Source: Fragum whitleyi (taxonomy: Eukaryota > Mollusca > Bivalvia > Cardiida > Cardiidae). Taken from it: a stretch of 64,000 nucleotides of DNA. The stretch lies in the NCBI GenBank assembly GCA_948146395.1, contig OX411559.1, positions 33,110,715 through 33,174,714 of the forward strand. The letters are read 5' to 3'. The translations under genes and the position numbers were made by a program. Below, piece after piece: positions 1 through 11,400 of the stretch; within the stretch, counting starts at the first letter, position 1; every line of letters begins with the position of its first letter. The notes beneath the pieces were generated by a model that was not told the origin of the DNA, made no database searches, and worked only from the letters and a program-made list of their open reading frames with translations.

Positions 1-176
1 CAGTCTAAATTTTCATTTCTCATTGATATCATATGTTGTAGGTAAAAGAGTTTAACCTCATACAAACAACCCCAATAGGTTGCTTTCAGATGTTTAATGG
101 TTTCAAATCAAAGTAAATACATCCCTAGAACTTTGCCCATGTCAATTTGACAAACATTCTCTTCTTACTACAGCAG

Positions 177-1433
177 ACAAGAGGACCATGATGGTCCTAG
201 ATCGCTCACCTGATTATTTTTGACCCCTGGGATGTCACAGCAATTAAATAGGCAGATGTCATAAAGAAGATAATAAAAAGCCAACTTTCATGAAGTTTGG
301 ACCAAAAATGGCTGGCCTCTAGAGCGTAACATGAGAATAATCATTAAGACCCCTTTTCCCGTGATATGGTATGGATCCTCCCCATTTTAAATGGGATTCA
401 TCCTTGTGACGTAATCAACATCCTGACCAAGTTTCATGAAGGTTGGATCATATTTGTGGCCTCTAGAGCGTTAACAAGAAAATTGTCAATAAGGCCCCAT
501 TTCCCTTGATTTTGCATGGATCCTCCCCATTTTCAAAACAATTCATCCCTGTGACCTGGCCTACATTAAGACCAAGTTTCATGAAGATTGGGCGATATTT
601 GTGGCCTCTAGAGTGAAAATAAGAAAATTGTCAATAAGGCTCCTTTTCCCTTGATTTAGCATGGATCCTTCCCATTTTCGATAAGGTTCATCCTTGTGAC
701 CTGGGAAACATTCTGACCAAGTTTCATGAAGATTGGGCAATATTTGTGGCCTCTAGAGCGTAAACAAGAAATTTGTCAATAAGGCCCCTTTTCCTGTGAT
801 ATGGCATGGATCCCTCCAATTTTCAATAGGGTTCATCCTTGAGACCTGAACTACATTCTGACCAAGTTTCATGAAGATTGGGCAATATTTGTGGCCTCTA
901 GAGCGTAAACAAGAAATTTGACAATAAGGCCCCTTTTCCCGTGGTATGGTATGGATCCCTCCCATTTTCAATAGGGTTCATCTTTTTGACCTGGCCTACA
1001 TTCTGACCAAGTTTCATGAAGATTGGGCCAAATTTGTGGCCTCTAGAGTGTAAACAAGAAAATTGTCAATAAGGCTCCTTTTTTGATTTCGCATGGATCC
1101 TTCCCATTTTCGATAGGGTTCATCCTTGTGACCTAGGGAACATTCTGACCACGTTTCATGAAGATTGGGTCATATTTGTGGCCTCTAGAGTGTAAACACG
1201 AAAATTGTCTTTAAGGCCCCTTTTCCCTTGATATGGCATGGATCATTTCCATTTTCAATAGGGTTCATCCTTGTGACCTGGCCAACAATCTGACCAAATT
1301 TCATAAAGATTGTGTGATATTTGTGGCCTCTAGAGTGTAAACACTAAGATTGTTGACGCCGGACGACACACGTCGGACATTCAATGATCACAAAAGCTCA
1401 CCTTGAGCACGATGTGCTCAGGTGAGCTAAAAA
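177..1433 (+). mobile_element. Pearl-like element A1 (AGGACC/GGTGAGC type)
   Basis: It starts ACAAG, then hairpin AGGACCATGATGGTCCT (182-198), then CGCTCACCTGA. The core is about 7.5 tandem units of about 145 bp around GACCAAGTTTCATGAAGATT. It then has a GGAC-type tract and ends with the hairpin AGCTCACC..GAGCAC / GTGCTC..GGTGAGCT and TAAAAA. This is the plan of bivalve pearl-type non-autonomous elements, often linked with Helentrons. Confidence 0.75.
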
Positions 1434-1844
1434 CAAACAAGACTTAGTTTTCAAACTTTCAACTACCAATATAATGGGAAATTACATTACTTTCTATGTC
1501 AGTTCCCCCTTTGATCACAAAGAAACAGTTCATTGTAGTATGTAATGCCTTTTGTATCTACCCAAAAAACATCAGCCAATCCTTAAATACAGGGAAGATT
1601 ATTTTTCCATGTGTGAAAAACTCATACCTTTACCCCATTGATACCTAAAATCATATCATATAAAATTTTTGATTGGTATTTCAGATGTCAGAATTAATGG
1701 AGGTTAATGCACTTTTTAACAATTTTTCAGTTGTATTGTGTCAGTCTAAGCACCTATCAATAGATTACTGGTATTTCTCACACCATCCTGTTGAATTTAA
1801 ATTTGGTTTCAAACAATATACCAATTTTTGAGAAATTTCAACAG

Positions 1845-2009
1845 GTTTGAGGCAAGTTTTCTCCACAATTATTAAGCAGGCAGAAGACAAGCAAGAATAT
1901 GCTTTTATTGAATCGTTAGGGAAGGACCCATTTGAAACATCCCTTGGACTTTTCCGTAAACTGGAAAGTACCTCGGACACAAGTGCAGTAATTTTGGCTC
2001 ATTTCATAG
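1845..2009 (+). CDS. Possible internal coding exon of an unidentified gene
   Basis: A 165-nt stretch lies between an acceptor (gaaatttcaacag) and a donor (ATAG/GTAATT). It stays open in one frame that enters and leaves in the same phase. The peptide runs LRQVFSTIIKQAEDKQEYAF and continues ESLGKDPFETSLGLFRKL to SAVILAHFI, with ordinary coding-like composition. I do not recognise the family. It lies on the strand opposite CLK and would be nested in or beside the 3' part of that gene. No partner exon is visible, so chance is possible. Confidence 0.35.
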
Positions 2010-2479
2010 GTAATTTTGCTTTCGGTGGTACTTTTTCAATACCCTTGAAGCAAAACAAAATCTTTTAATGCTTTCTGATCATCTTTGGAGATCTTTTTTG
2101 CATTCTATAATTTGAAAAACAAAACGTAGATAAAATCTGTGTTTCTTTATCAATCTATAAAATGCCTAATTAAACCTTCATTGTTTTTTTTTTTTTTTTG
2201 CAAGGTCATCTTCATTAATGTTTGTGATGTAATATAATATTTGTGATGTCATATAAGCCCCCATGTGCCATTCCTCCTATTCCCAAGGTCGGAGGTCTAT
2301 TCTGTAGAATTGCCGAGGGTTCCTGATTGGGAGAGACCTAGACTAAGGCAAAATGTCAACAATGTTATATAAGCTAGTTTTAACAATTGATCCCTTGATT
2401 GAAGCAGTGACCCCATTATTGAAGATTGCTGGGTCTAATGTAATATCACATAAGGTGCATATTCTACATTTTATATTAA

Positions 2480-2718
2480 CCCTTGTCATGCTGAATAAAT
2501 TTTGGCTAAAAATTTGCATCAAAATCAAAGGGCAAAAAGCACTGAAAGTTCCTACTGCAGGTCATTTTTTATTTGAAAAACTTAATCTATTGACAATTCT
2601 GGTTTGAAAGTGAAAAACAGATGGTGTAGACTTACATCAGACTGCACACATGTGCAGGCTGATGTTTGTCTATAGCTTCTGCCAAAGCAGAAATATTCCG
2701 GGTTCAGCATGACAAGGG
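2480..2718. mobile_element. piggyBac-like MITE, 239 bp, TTAA-flanked
   Basis: TTAA (2476-2479) then CCCTTGTCATGCTGAA; the other end reads TTCAGCATGACAAGGG then TTAA (2719-2722). This is the intact reference copy of a family also seen at 21378, 29559, 33514 and, degraded, 43746. Confidence 0.85.
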
Positions 2719-3299
2719 TTAAAGGATATATACATAATAATTTCAGAAACCATAAGTTGTGGATACCCACATTCCAATGAGTATGTGTACCAACAACCTA
2801 GGCTTTCATTTAGAAATAAAGATTATAGACTGACATTTTCCCATCTTATTAAGTATGAGCCTGTGCATGACATTTCCAACAAGTTGACATCTGCGTGAGG
2901 TGCAAACATTTAGCAGCCTACACAGTTCTTAGTGTGATCACCTAACTGTCAAAAGATACTTTAAGGCCTTATCTATCTACAAAATGTATGGTGAAGACTC
3001 TGGTCAGACTGTGCGGATGCACAGACTGGCCCGAGTCATTGCTTTGCGCACATTTCAAATTGTTGGAAATCACACGCACAGGCTCATATTGTACTGTACA
3101 GTTTATAACAGTCAGGTAATGTATGAAGTAACTACAGTTGGCAAAACAATTAAGAGAGCTGGAATTGCTAATGAGTTTTTAAGAATTCCCTGTTAATTAA
3201 GCGTCGTCTTTATGGAAAGCAATTTCCCTTTTATCACCCACATGAGACGTGATGCTGCTTTTTTGCATCACTAAATCTTTTAGACAAACTACAGCACAC

Positions 3300-3450
3300 C
3301 TATTAAACTTGCCATGTGTTCAGAATGACAAAACGGTGCAAACTGTTTGCAAAATACAACCCGCTTTACACACAAAAGTATGTACGAAGCAGGGTATAAT
3401 TGGCAAACAGTTTGAATCGTTTTGTCATACTGAATGCAGGGCTAACAGAG
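3300..3450. repeat. Palindromic foldback element, copy 1
   Basis: The left arm (gccatgtgttcagaatgaca, then aaacggtgcaaactgtttgc) pairs with the right arm (gcaaacagtttgaatcgttt, then tgtcatactgaatgcagggc). A related copy is at 5684-5826. Confidence 0.7.
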
Positions 3451-3639
3451 AAAACATTCATAGGAAACAGGGTATAGCTAGCTTAAAATAATATGTACCA
3501 AAAAGATTCCAAAGTTTTTCAGGACCTTTAATGCCGTTTTTGGGGCCGACGTTTGGCCCTATTCCCCTCTTAAAACCATATACTTTTACCCTATTTCAGG
3601 AAAAAATTCCCCTATCAAAAAAGGCAATTTTCATGGAAA

Positions 3640-3870
3640 TTGGGTTTGGGTTTTTATGCAGCTTTCAACAATCTTTCAGTTGTATTGCAGCAGAAAACGC
3701 ACCTAACAATAAATTCCTGGTACTATAATAACATCCTTTCCCAGCCTCCAGCTGCTATCCCACATTGGTCTGCAATTATCAACCCATTGGTGGGAGACAA
3801 TAGTCAGGACTTCTAGATTGACAGTCTGACATGCTACCAACTGTGTTATGATGGCGGCTCAAAGTTTGTT
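3640..3870 (-). mobile_element. tRNA-SINE copy, degraded
   Basis: It matches the SINE body at 13306-13564: 'cacctaacaataaattcctggt', 'cctccagctgctatcccaca', 'caacccattggtgggagaca'. The tRNA-like head is lost or decayed. Confidence 0.6.
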
Positions 3871-3887
3871 TCGGAAATGTCAGTCTA

Positions 3888-5248
3888 ACTAGAAAGCCAT
3901 GAATGGCTTGAGTCGCTCCACAGGCTTGAAATTCTTGTAAAACAAATAAATGTTTTGACTAGATTTTTAGATATTTGGGGCTCTACTGATATTGAAAATG
4001 ATTTTCAAAGTTTCAACTATATAACAGATAGAGAAATGACCTCTGCTATTAAAAGACATATTTTTCATCAAATCAAAATAATTTTTGGCTGCATGATAAT
4101 GAGTCACCCAAAGATCATATGTAAAATGTTTGATTAATATCCATCAGTTACATTCTGAGAAAATGTTTTTCATAGTTTCCACTATTTAACAAATTGATAA
4201 TTGACCTCCACCCATAAAATGAATATTTTTCATCCAATCAAAATAATTCTTGGTACACTGATTAAGGGTCACTCAAGGATCCAGTGAAGTTTAGTTGATA
4301 TCCAAAAATCACATTCTGAGAAATGATTTTCAAATTTTCCAATATATAACACATAGAGAAATGACCTCTGCCCATAAAATGCATATTTTCAATCCAATCA
4401 AAATAATTTTTGGTACACTGATAAAGGGTCACTCAAGGATCATTCCAGTGAAATTTGATTGATATCCATCAGTTACATTCTGAGAAAATGATTTTCAAAG
4501 TTTACACTAAATAACATATAGAGAAATGACCTCTGCCCATAAAATGCATATTTTTCATCCAATCAAAATGATTTTTTGTAGACTGATAAAGGGTCACTAA
4601 AGGATCATTCCGGTGAAATTTGGTTGATATACATCAGTTACATTCTGAGAAAATGATTTTCAAAGTTTCCACTATATAACATATAGAGAAACGACCTCCG
4701 CCCATAAAATGCATATTTTTCATCCAATCAAAATGATTTTTTGTAGACTGATAAAGGGTCACTCAAGGATCATTCCGGTGAAATTTGGTTGATATCCATC
4801 CGTTACATTCTGAGAAAATGATTTTCAAAGTTTCCACTATATAACATATAGAGAAATGACCTCCGCCCATAAAATGCATATTTACCATCCGATCACAATT
4901 ATTTTTTGTAGACTGATAAAGGGTCACCCAAGGATCATTCATGTAAAATTTGATTGGTATCCATTGATTAGAATCTGAGAAAACTCACTTTTTACCATAT
5001 TTGGAAATTAGCCACGCCCATTAAATCCATATTTTTCATTGGATCAAAATTTCTTGAACAACTTTGAAAGAGGGTCACCCAAGGATCATTCCTGTGAAGT
5101 TTGGTTGAAATCCATTCAGTAGTTTCTGAGGAGAAGATTTTTAAAGAAAAGTTTACGACCGGACGCACGCACGCACGGAGGGACGGACGCACGACGACAC
5201 AACGCCATGACAATAGCCCCAGTGGCTTTCAGCCAGTGGAGCTAAAAA
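3888..5248 (+). mobile_element. Pearl-like element B1 (GTGGAGC type)
   Basis: The 5' part has hairpin AAGCCATGAATGGCTT followed by GAGTCGCTCCAC. Six to seven tandem units of about 165 bp follow (gataaagggtcactcaagga; ccgcccataaaatgcatatt). Then come a GCACGCACGGAGGGACGG tract and the end TGGCTTTCAGCCAGTGGAGCTAAAAA. Same plan as A1, different core and ends. Confidence 0.75.
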
Positions 5249-5344
5249 CTTTGATGAATATGATATCCCCTATATCTTGCTCTGCTGTAACATTTTACAA
5301 AGAAATTTACACAAATATTAAAATAAAAAGCTCAATATACTCAC

Positions 5345-5435
5345 GAGAAAATCAAACACACTGAGACCTAGAATATCAAATGCTAAACACATGTGACCAT
5401 GGTACACAAACCAGTCTAGCATACGAACACATAAT
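5345..5435 (-). CDS. CLK: CLK exon 7, hinge region (last exon in the window)
   Basis: A 91-nt exon lies between acceptor ctatttcag and donor CTC/GTGAGT. It encodes [20 protein letters not shown] and then [10 protein letters not shown], which matches the CLK hinge (LCVQMLDWF, HGHMCI, ELLGLS-DFL). It ends in phase 0. I read 1-5344 on the minus strand for the next CLK exon and found none, so the gene continues left of the window. Confidence 0.93.
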
Positions 5436-8400
5436 CTGAAATAGAGAAAGGATCAGTTAATTACATAAGATATATATTTGAACTTAATCCATTTACATTG
5501 AGAGATTATCAAAATCATGAAAATTTACAAGTCTACACACTAATAAATAAGAAATTCTAGGATAGATCTACAATTTCTTGAACCAATTTTTGAAATCATG
5601 AGGCCTGTATTGAATGCCTACTTGGGCAATGCGGAAGTTGGTTAACAACTTAAAATCATTGATGTTTTTCTATCTTAAACTGCCCTGCATTCAGGATGAT
5701 TATAAAACAGTACAAAATTTATGCAAATTATACAAATTATACCTCACTTTGCACATAAGAGTACATGCAATGCATGGTATAATTTGCAAATACTTTGCAC
5801 TATTTTGTCATCTTAAATGCAGAGCAGTTTATGAGCATTGCCTTCTTTAATTGAACAATCATTGTCTTTACTTAAACATGAAATGCAGTGTTAAATCTTT
5901 TGGTTATTTCAACAGTCTCAATCATTAATCGGAAAATATTAAACAAACAAGACGTGTTTGTGAAACATGAATGCCCCCAAAACAGCAATTATTTAAAACA
6001 TTGGCCTTGACAGATCACACTTGACCTTGGTTTCTGTATATGCGCAACATTGAGATCTATCATCATACCAAAAATCTATGGCTTAGCGTGAAACCAGCGC
6101 TTTTTCACCTTCCTTGACCTCTACCCTTAAAAGGACGATTTCCAGTGCCAAAAAGTGACATTTTTTCCCAAAACCATGATGTAAATTCCCAATTTACCAA
6201 GGTATAGAGGATAATCGTTTGTTTAAGTGTAAGATCGATTTATATTTCATTGAGTGAACAACACAAGCTAAATTTTCACTAGTGGCAGAGCCACGAGTGA
6301 AAATTTAGCTTTTGTTTTTCACGAAATGAAATATTAATCGATCTTACTCGAAAAACAAACGATTATTCTATTTCTTTAATGCAAAAATGAGACAAAATGT
6401 GAAATTTCTAGGACATATTTTCGTAAAGCGCGTCATTTTGCGCGTGAATGCTATGCAACGTTCATTGTGATGTCACTTATTTCGCCTCGCATAGATGACG
6501 TCAGATAGGATGAAATCCACAAAAGCAGGGTATAAGTTTTTGATAATTTCACTGCATTTGCGGTGAGTTTATCAAGTGGTAATCTACCGTTATTTCTCGA
6601 TAAACCACTGAAAAGCATTAAAGAACGAGGACTATTCCAATATTTAAAGTTAAATTTATGAATCAAACAGGTTGGTTCTCAGTTTGATTTTGATTTGAAT
6701 TTCTTTAAGAGGCAAAGAAAACTTTATTCTGGAAGTAAATTGTACATAATACTTAAGTTTTTATCCAAAAGCACCATGATAAGATTTTCCCCAATTTTTG
6801 TGAAATAACACATTTTTCCCAATATGCCTGGTTTTGGACCCATTCCCAAAAGCATGAGAATAAACAATGGAAACATTTGTAACTACCTATATGTTTACAG
6901 GCAGTTACAACTGTTTCCGTCTGAGCCATCTATATGGATATTATATCTTGAATAGCCTTGAAGCAATTGGCGGTGTTAAGATTTTTGGTTGAGTTTTGCA
7001 GACAGACAGATAAACAGACAATGGTAAAATAATACTTGCAGGCATAACTATTATGAATACTTAAATGCTTTTTAGAACCTGTGTGTTACTTACTTTTTCC
7101 CATCGGGATCTCCTCTTCTCAATTTTTCTAAAACTTTTATCTCTAGATAGGCAGCTTCCCTGTATTTTTCTATATTTTTGATTACTTTTAAGGCTACCAG
7201 CATGTCATCACTGAAATAGAGTTGAAGATAGGACCATTTATTTCTGGAATTTAGTAAAAACTTTTATCATGAATTCAGGTTTTCTTTAACACGAGCACCA
7301 GCCTATGGGTGCCAAGGCTTGACTTCAGTTGCTGGATTATGCAAACAATCTAAGTAGGACAAGAGCACCGCCTACAGGTGCCTAAGGTCAGCTGTTGAAT
7401 GCTAGATGGTGAAAATATCATTAGGAAAAAAAGAGGCATAATTTGCACAAAATTCATCATAAGTTATCCCCCTTGACAGTATAGGTTGCTCTTTGGTGGT
7501 GAACATGTGTGCCAAGTTTCAAGAGAACGTCTTCAGTAGAACCAGAGATATCACAAAATTTCAAAGTTTTAGTACGACAACGACAATGACACCAAGGCTA
7601 TCGCAATACCTCGTGTTTTCTCCGCAATCAACTGAGCTAAAAAGGGTGATAACTCTTACAAAAATGCTGTCTAAGTTGTCCATAGAGCATTTTTTTAGAA
7701 AAAATTCAGTACTTTCAAAGCTACTTTAGGAATAACTCAGGGGTGTGGAATTCCAAATGCCAGACTTGTTTGAAAGGGCTTTTCTACCTTCTGGCAAGTA
7801 CATTTTTCAAGGCTTCTAGTCTTGTCCGTGGACAAGTATAATACAAGAGCAAATCTTGGAATGGTACTAAAAAGATCAAATAGATTAGTAAGCCTAACAT
7901 TTAAATCAAGATAGAAAACTTTGTTTTAACAAAGAAAATGCTGAGCTCCAGCATTTTCCTCATTGAGGACAATGTTTTCTCAATATTCATCCATTCTCTT
8001 TTAGAGTACAAGTTCATTTTGATCCTGGACAAGTAGAAAATCATCATTTACTTGTCCAGGGACAAGTGGATAAAATCTGTTTTATCCACACCCTTGAATA
8101 GTAAGACAACTTCTGCTAGCACAAGCATATTATCATTTTCTTTTGACGATTTGGCCAAAACTGTGGCCCCTAGAGTGTAAAGTGATGTAAACCATATTGT
8201 TTAGCTTTACACTGAACAACTTAAATTCAAAGGACACAAAAGCTCATCATGAGCTTGTTGTGTTCAGGTGAACTAAATATTTCATGAATGCTTCCAACCT
8301 AGAAAGGCTCCCATCCCACTGATCTAAGTATTGTGAAATCAGCAATTAGAGAAATTATAATTTCCCATTAGCTTATATTCCTCCGGCTTGCCAATTAGTC

Positions 8401-11400
8401 ATTCAATTTTTGAGACTATGGGAAATAATTAAATAGGATAAAATAGTTAAACACAAGTTGTGTGCCTTACTTATTTTTAACACTGACAACCTGGGAGCCA
8501 GGCTATCTCCAGCCCCACAACCCCTACATATAAACATTTACATAAAGGGTTTAAACAATGATAGGCTTTCATCACACAGAAGCTTTATCTTAATAGACAG
8601 ATAGGTATCTTCTGTAAATAAAGCTCTTCAGTGAGTGATACTTCAGGGGGTAGAAGAAAAAAGTTGTGAAATTTACATTCATGTATTACCATGGCAACAT
8701 AGATGGAACACAGATAATAACTGGTTTTTACATATTGCTCGCTGATAAGCAAAACTGTATTAACTACAACATAATTCAAGAAGTAGGTACAAAGATTTGC
8801 TAAACCTCCATCAATATGTTTATTTTGCCAACTCCAGAAGTTCGAGCCACTGATAACAGAATGGTAATTATATTTACCTTTACTTACTCAAACTATAATC
8901 TGTCATATGGTAATAACTAATTCCTAGCATTTTGATTTGGTAATATATTCACATTAATAATTAATTTTATTGAATCTGTAGTTTATCCTTTGAACGCCTA
9001 CTTATATCTTGAAGACTGCCACTGAATATCCAAATCTTGTCTTTTTCTTTCAAATCTTGTCATTACACTTAGTTCAATACTTATAATCAAATTTTGTTTT
9101 TGACTGAGAGATTGTTGAATACATGTTAAGAGAGGAACATGAACAAAAGTTCGGCCAAAATTAAAATTAAATTTTAATTATTACAAGAGGACCAAGATGG
9201 TCCTAGATCGCTCACCTGAGTCTCTTTGACCCCTGGGACATCACATTAATTAGATAGGCAGATGTCAAAAAGAAGATAATTGCCTAAGATCAATACCATG
9301 GAACGTTTTCAGTGAAGAGCAAGACAGATATGCCTTTTTGCTCTTCCATTCTATGTAAAAAGGGATACATCGGGGTGGACCCCAAATGTGACCCCAGGGT
9401 CTTGATATGAACAAACTTGAAAGAGGTCCATAAGATGATGCTACATACTAAATATGAAAGCTGTCTGCCTTCTGGTTTCAGAGAAGAAGACTTTTGAAGG
9501 TTTTCCTATTTTCACCCATCATGTTCAGATGAGCTGAAAGGGATGCGCCCAGTTGGAGCCCAAATATGACCAAAGGGTCTTGATATGAATAAACTTGGTA
9601 GGGGCCCTTTAGATGATGCTACATACCAAAAAATGAAGGCAGTGTGTCCTCTGGTTTCGATTAAAGAAGATTTTAAAAGATTTTCGCTCTTTGATTCTAT
9701 GTAAAAAGGGTTCACTCGGGCAAAGCCCAAATATGATCCTAGGGTCTTGATATGAACAAACTTGGTAGAGGTCCACTAGATGATGCTACATACCAAATAT
9801 GAAAGCTGTCTGCCTTCTGGTTTCCTAGAAGAAAATTTCTGAAGATTTTCGTTTTTTTACCCTTCGTGCTCATAAGAGATAAAGGGATGCACCCTTGCAA
9901 AGCCCAAATATGACCCAAGGGTCTTGATATGAACAAACTTGATAGAGGCCCACTAGGTGATGCTACACACCAAATATTAAAGCTGTCTGCCATCTGGTTT
10001 CAGAGAAGAAGATTTTTAAAGATTTTCGCTCTTTGATTCTATGTAAAAAGGGTTGCGCCCAGGGAAAGCCCAAATATGACCCCAGGGTCTTGATATGAAC
10101 AAACTTGGTAGAGGTCCACTAGATGATGCTACATACCAAATATGAAAGCTGTCTGCCTTCTGGTTTCAGAGAAGAAGATTTTTAAAGATTTTCATATTTT
10201 CACCCTTTTTGTTAAGGGTAAAGGGAAAGTTAAGGGTGGATTTCATTTATTTGAACAACTTTGGTAGAGCTTGACCCAAGGAACATCCCTGCCAAGTTTC
10301 ATCAAGATTGGCCCACTGGTTTAGGAGGAGAAGATGTTTAAAGAAATTGTGGACGACGCACGACGCACGACGCACGACGGACGACGGACGACTGACGACG
10401 GACGACGGACATTCTACGATCCCAATAGCTCACCTTGAGCACTTCGTGCTCAGGTGAGCTAAAAATAAAATAAAATCACTTTAAAATATTAATCAGTGGA
10501 TTACAATAATGAACGAAACATTTTTCAAACATCAAAAAAGAAATCCACTCAGTTAAGCCACTAATCAACCAGAGTTTTTGACACTAATTACTTTGATAAA
10601 ACCAAGAAAAATTAGGATGTCTGATTTTTTCATGTTTTGGGAGAACTTTTGTGGCAAAGAAAATATTGCCAGTTTCAAGCTACATGTATTTCTGCTTTTT
10701 CACAATAGTTCCTCACTAAGAATTTATGATGTTTTTATTTCAAAACTACAAGTAGATGCAAACAGATATTATCTGTAACTCAGCTTTTGCATTGAACAGA
10801 TCTAAAATCTAAAACTTTGACAGAAATTTGACAGAAAGAGATTGAATAGGAATTTACTCGTTTCATTTGCTTGTAAAATCATTCAGATATGAACAAGGCT
10901 TCATTGATTTCTTGAATTTATATCATGATTTGCTGGAGCACCTAACAATGGATTCCTTGTATTTCTCGCACCAGTACTACCATTACATCCTTAAGTCACA
11001 GCCCAAGAAGACGGTTAGTTGTTACAGGGGATAGTGCAAGGATACATGACGCAACTACTGCTGAGATCCACCATGGTTCTTTAACATGCTCGGTGTAAAG
11101 CACTGTCTCACAGGACCTCGGTTTAATGTCTCAACCGAAAGACAACTAGTTTCTTAGTGTGCTAGGCTGGGAATAAAGCATGTGCTCGACCTCCAATTGT
11201 TTTGAAGTCAAGTGCTCTAACAACTGAGCTAATTTGGCTGACATTTTTACATGTTTTCAATAATTCACCCCTATTTAAGAGAAGGTACAAGTCTACTCTG
11301 ACCCCAACAACCAATCAAACACTTACTTTTTCATGTCCTTGACCTTGATGACCTTGCCAAAGGTCCCTTCTCCCAGAGTATCCACCACTTCATCTACAAT

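Larger units (their letters stand above)
5947..7036 (+). mobile_element. Pearl-like element C1 (ATGCCCCC type), interrupted
   Basis: 5' ACAAGACGTGTTTGTGAAACATGAATGCCCCC is followed by the core shared with the 51592 copy ('cattgagatctatcatcat'). The core is broken at 6078 by the TGGCTYAG element and resumes at 6933 ('atcttgaatagccttgaag'), ending after a gacagacagataaacagaca tract. The 3' hairpin is lost. Confidence 0.65.

Noticed and set aside
177..1433. CRISPR-like array (regular repeats)
   Set aside because: Units of about 145 bp diverge along their whole length with no constant repeat and variable spacer pattern; the context is animal DNA.
11190..11245. Functional tRNA gene
   Set aside because: Only a tRNA-like head attached to a SINE body; the cloverleaf is not complete.
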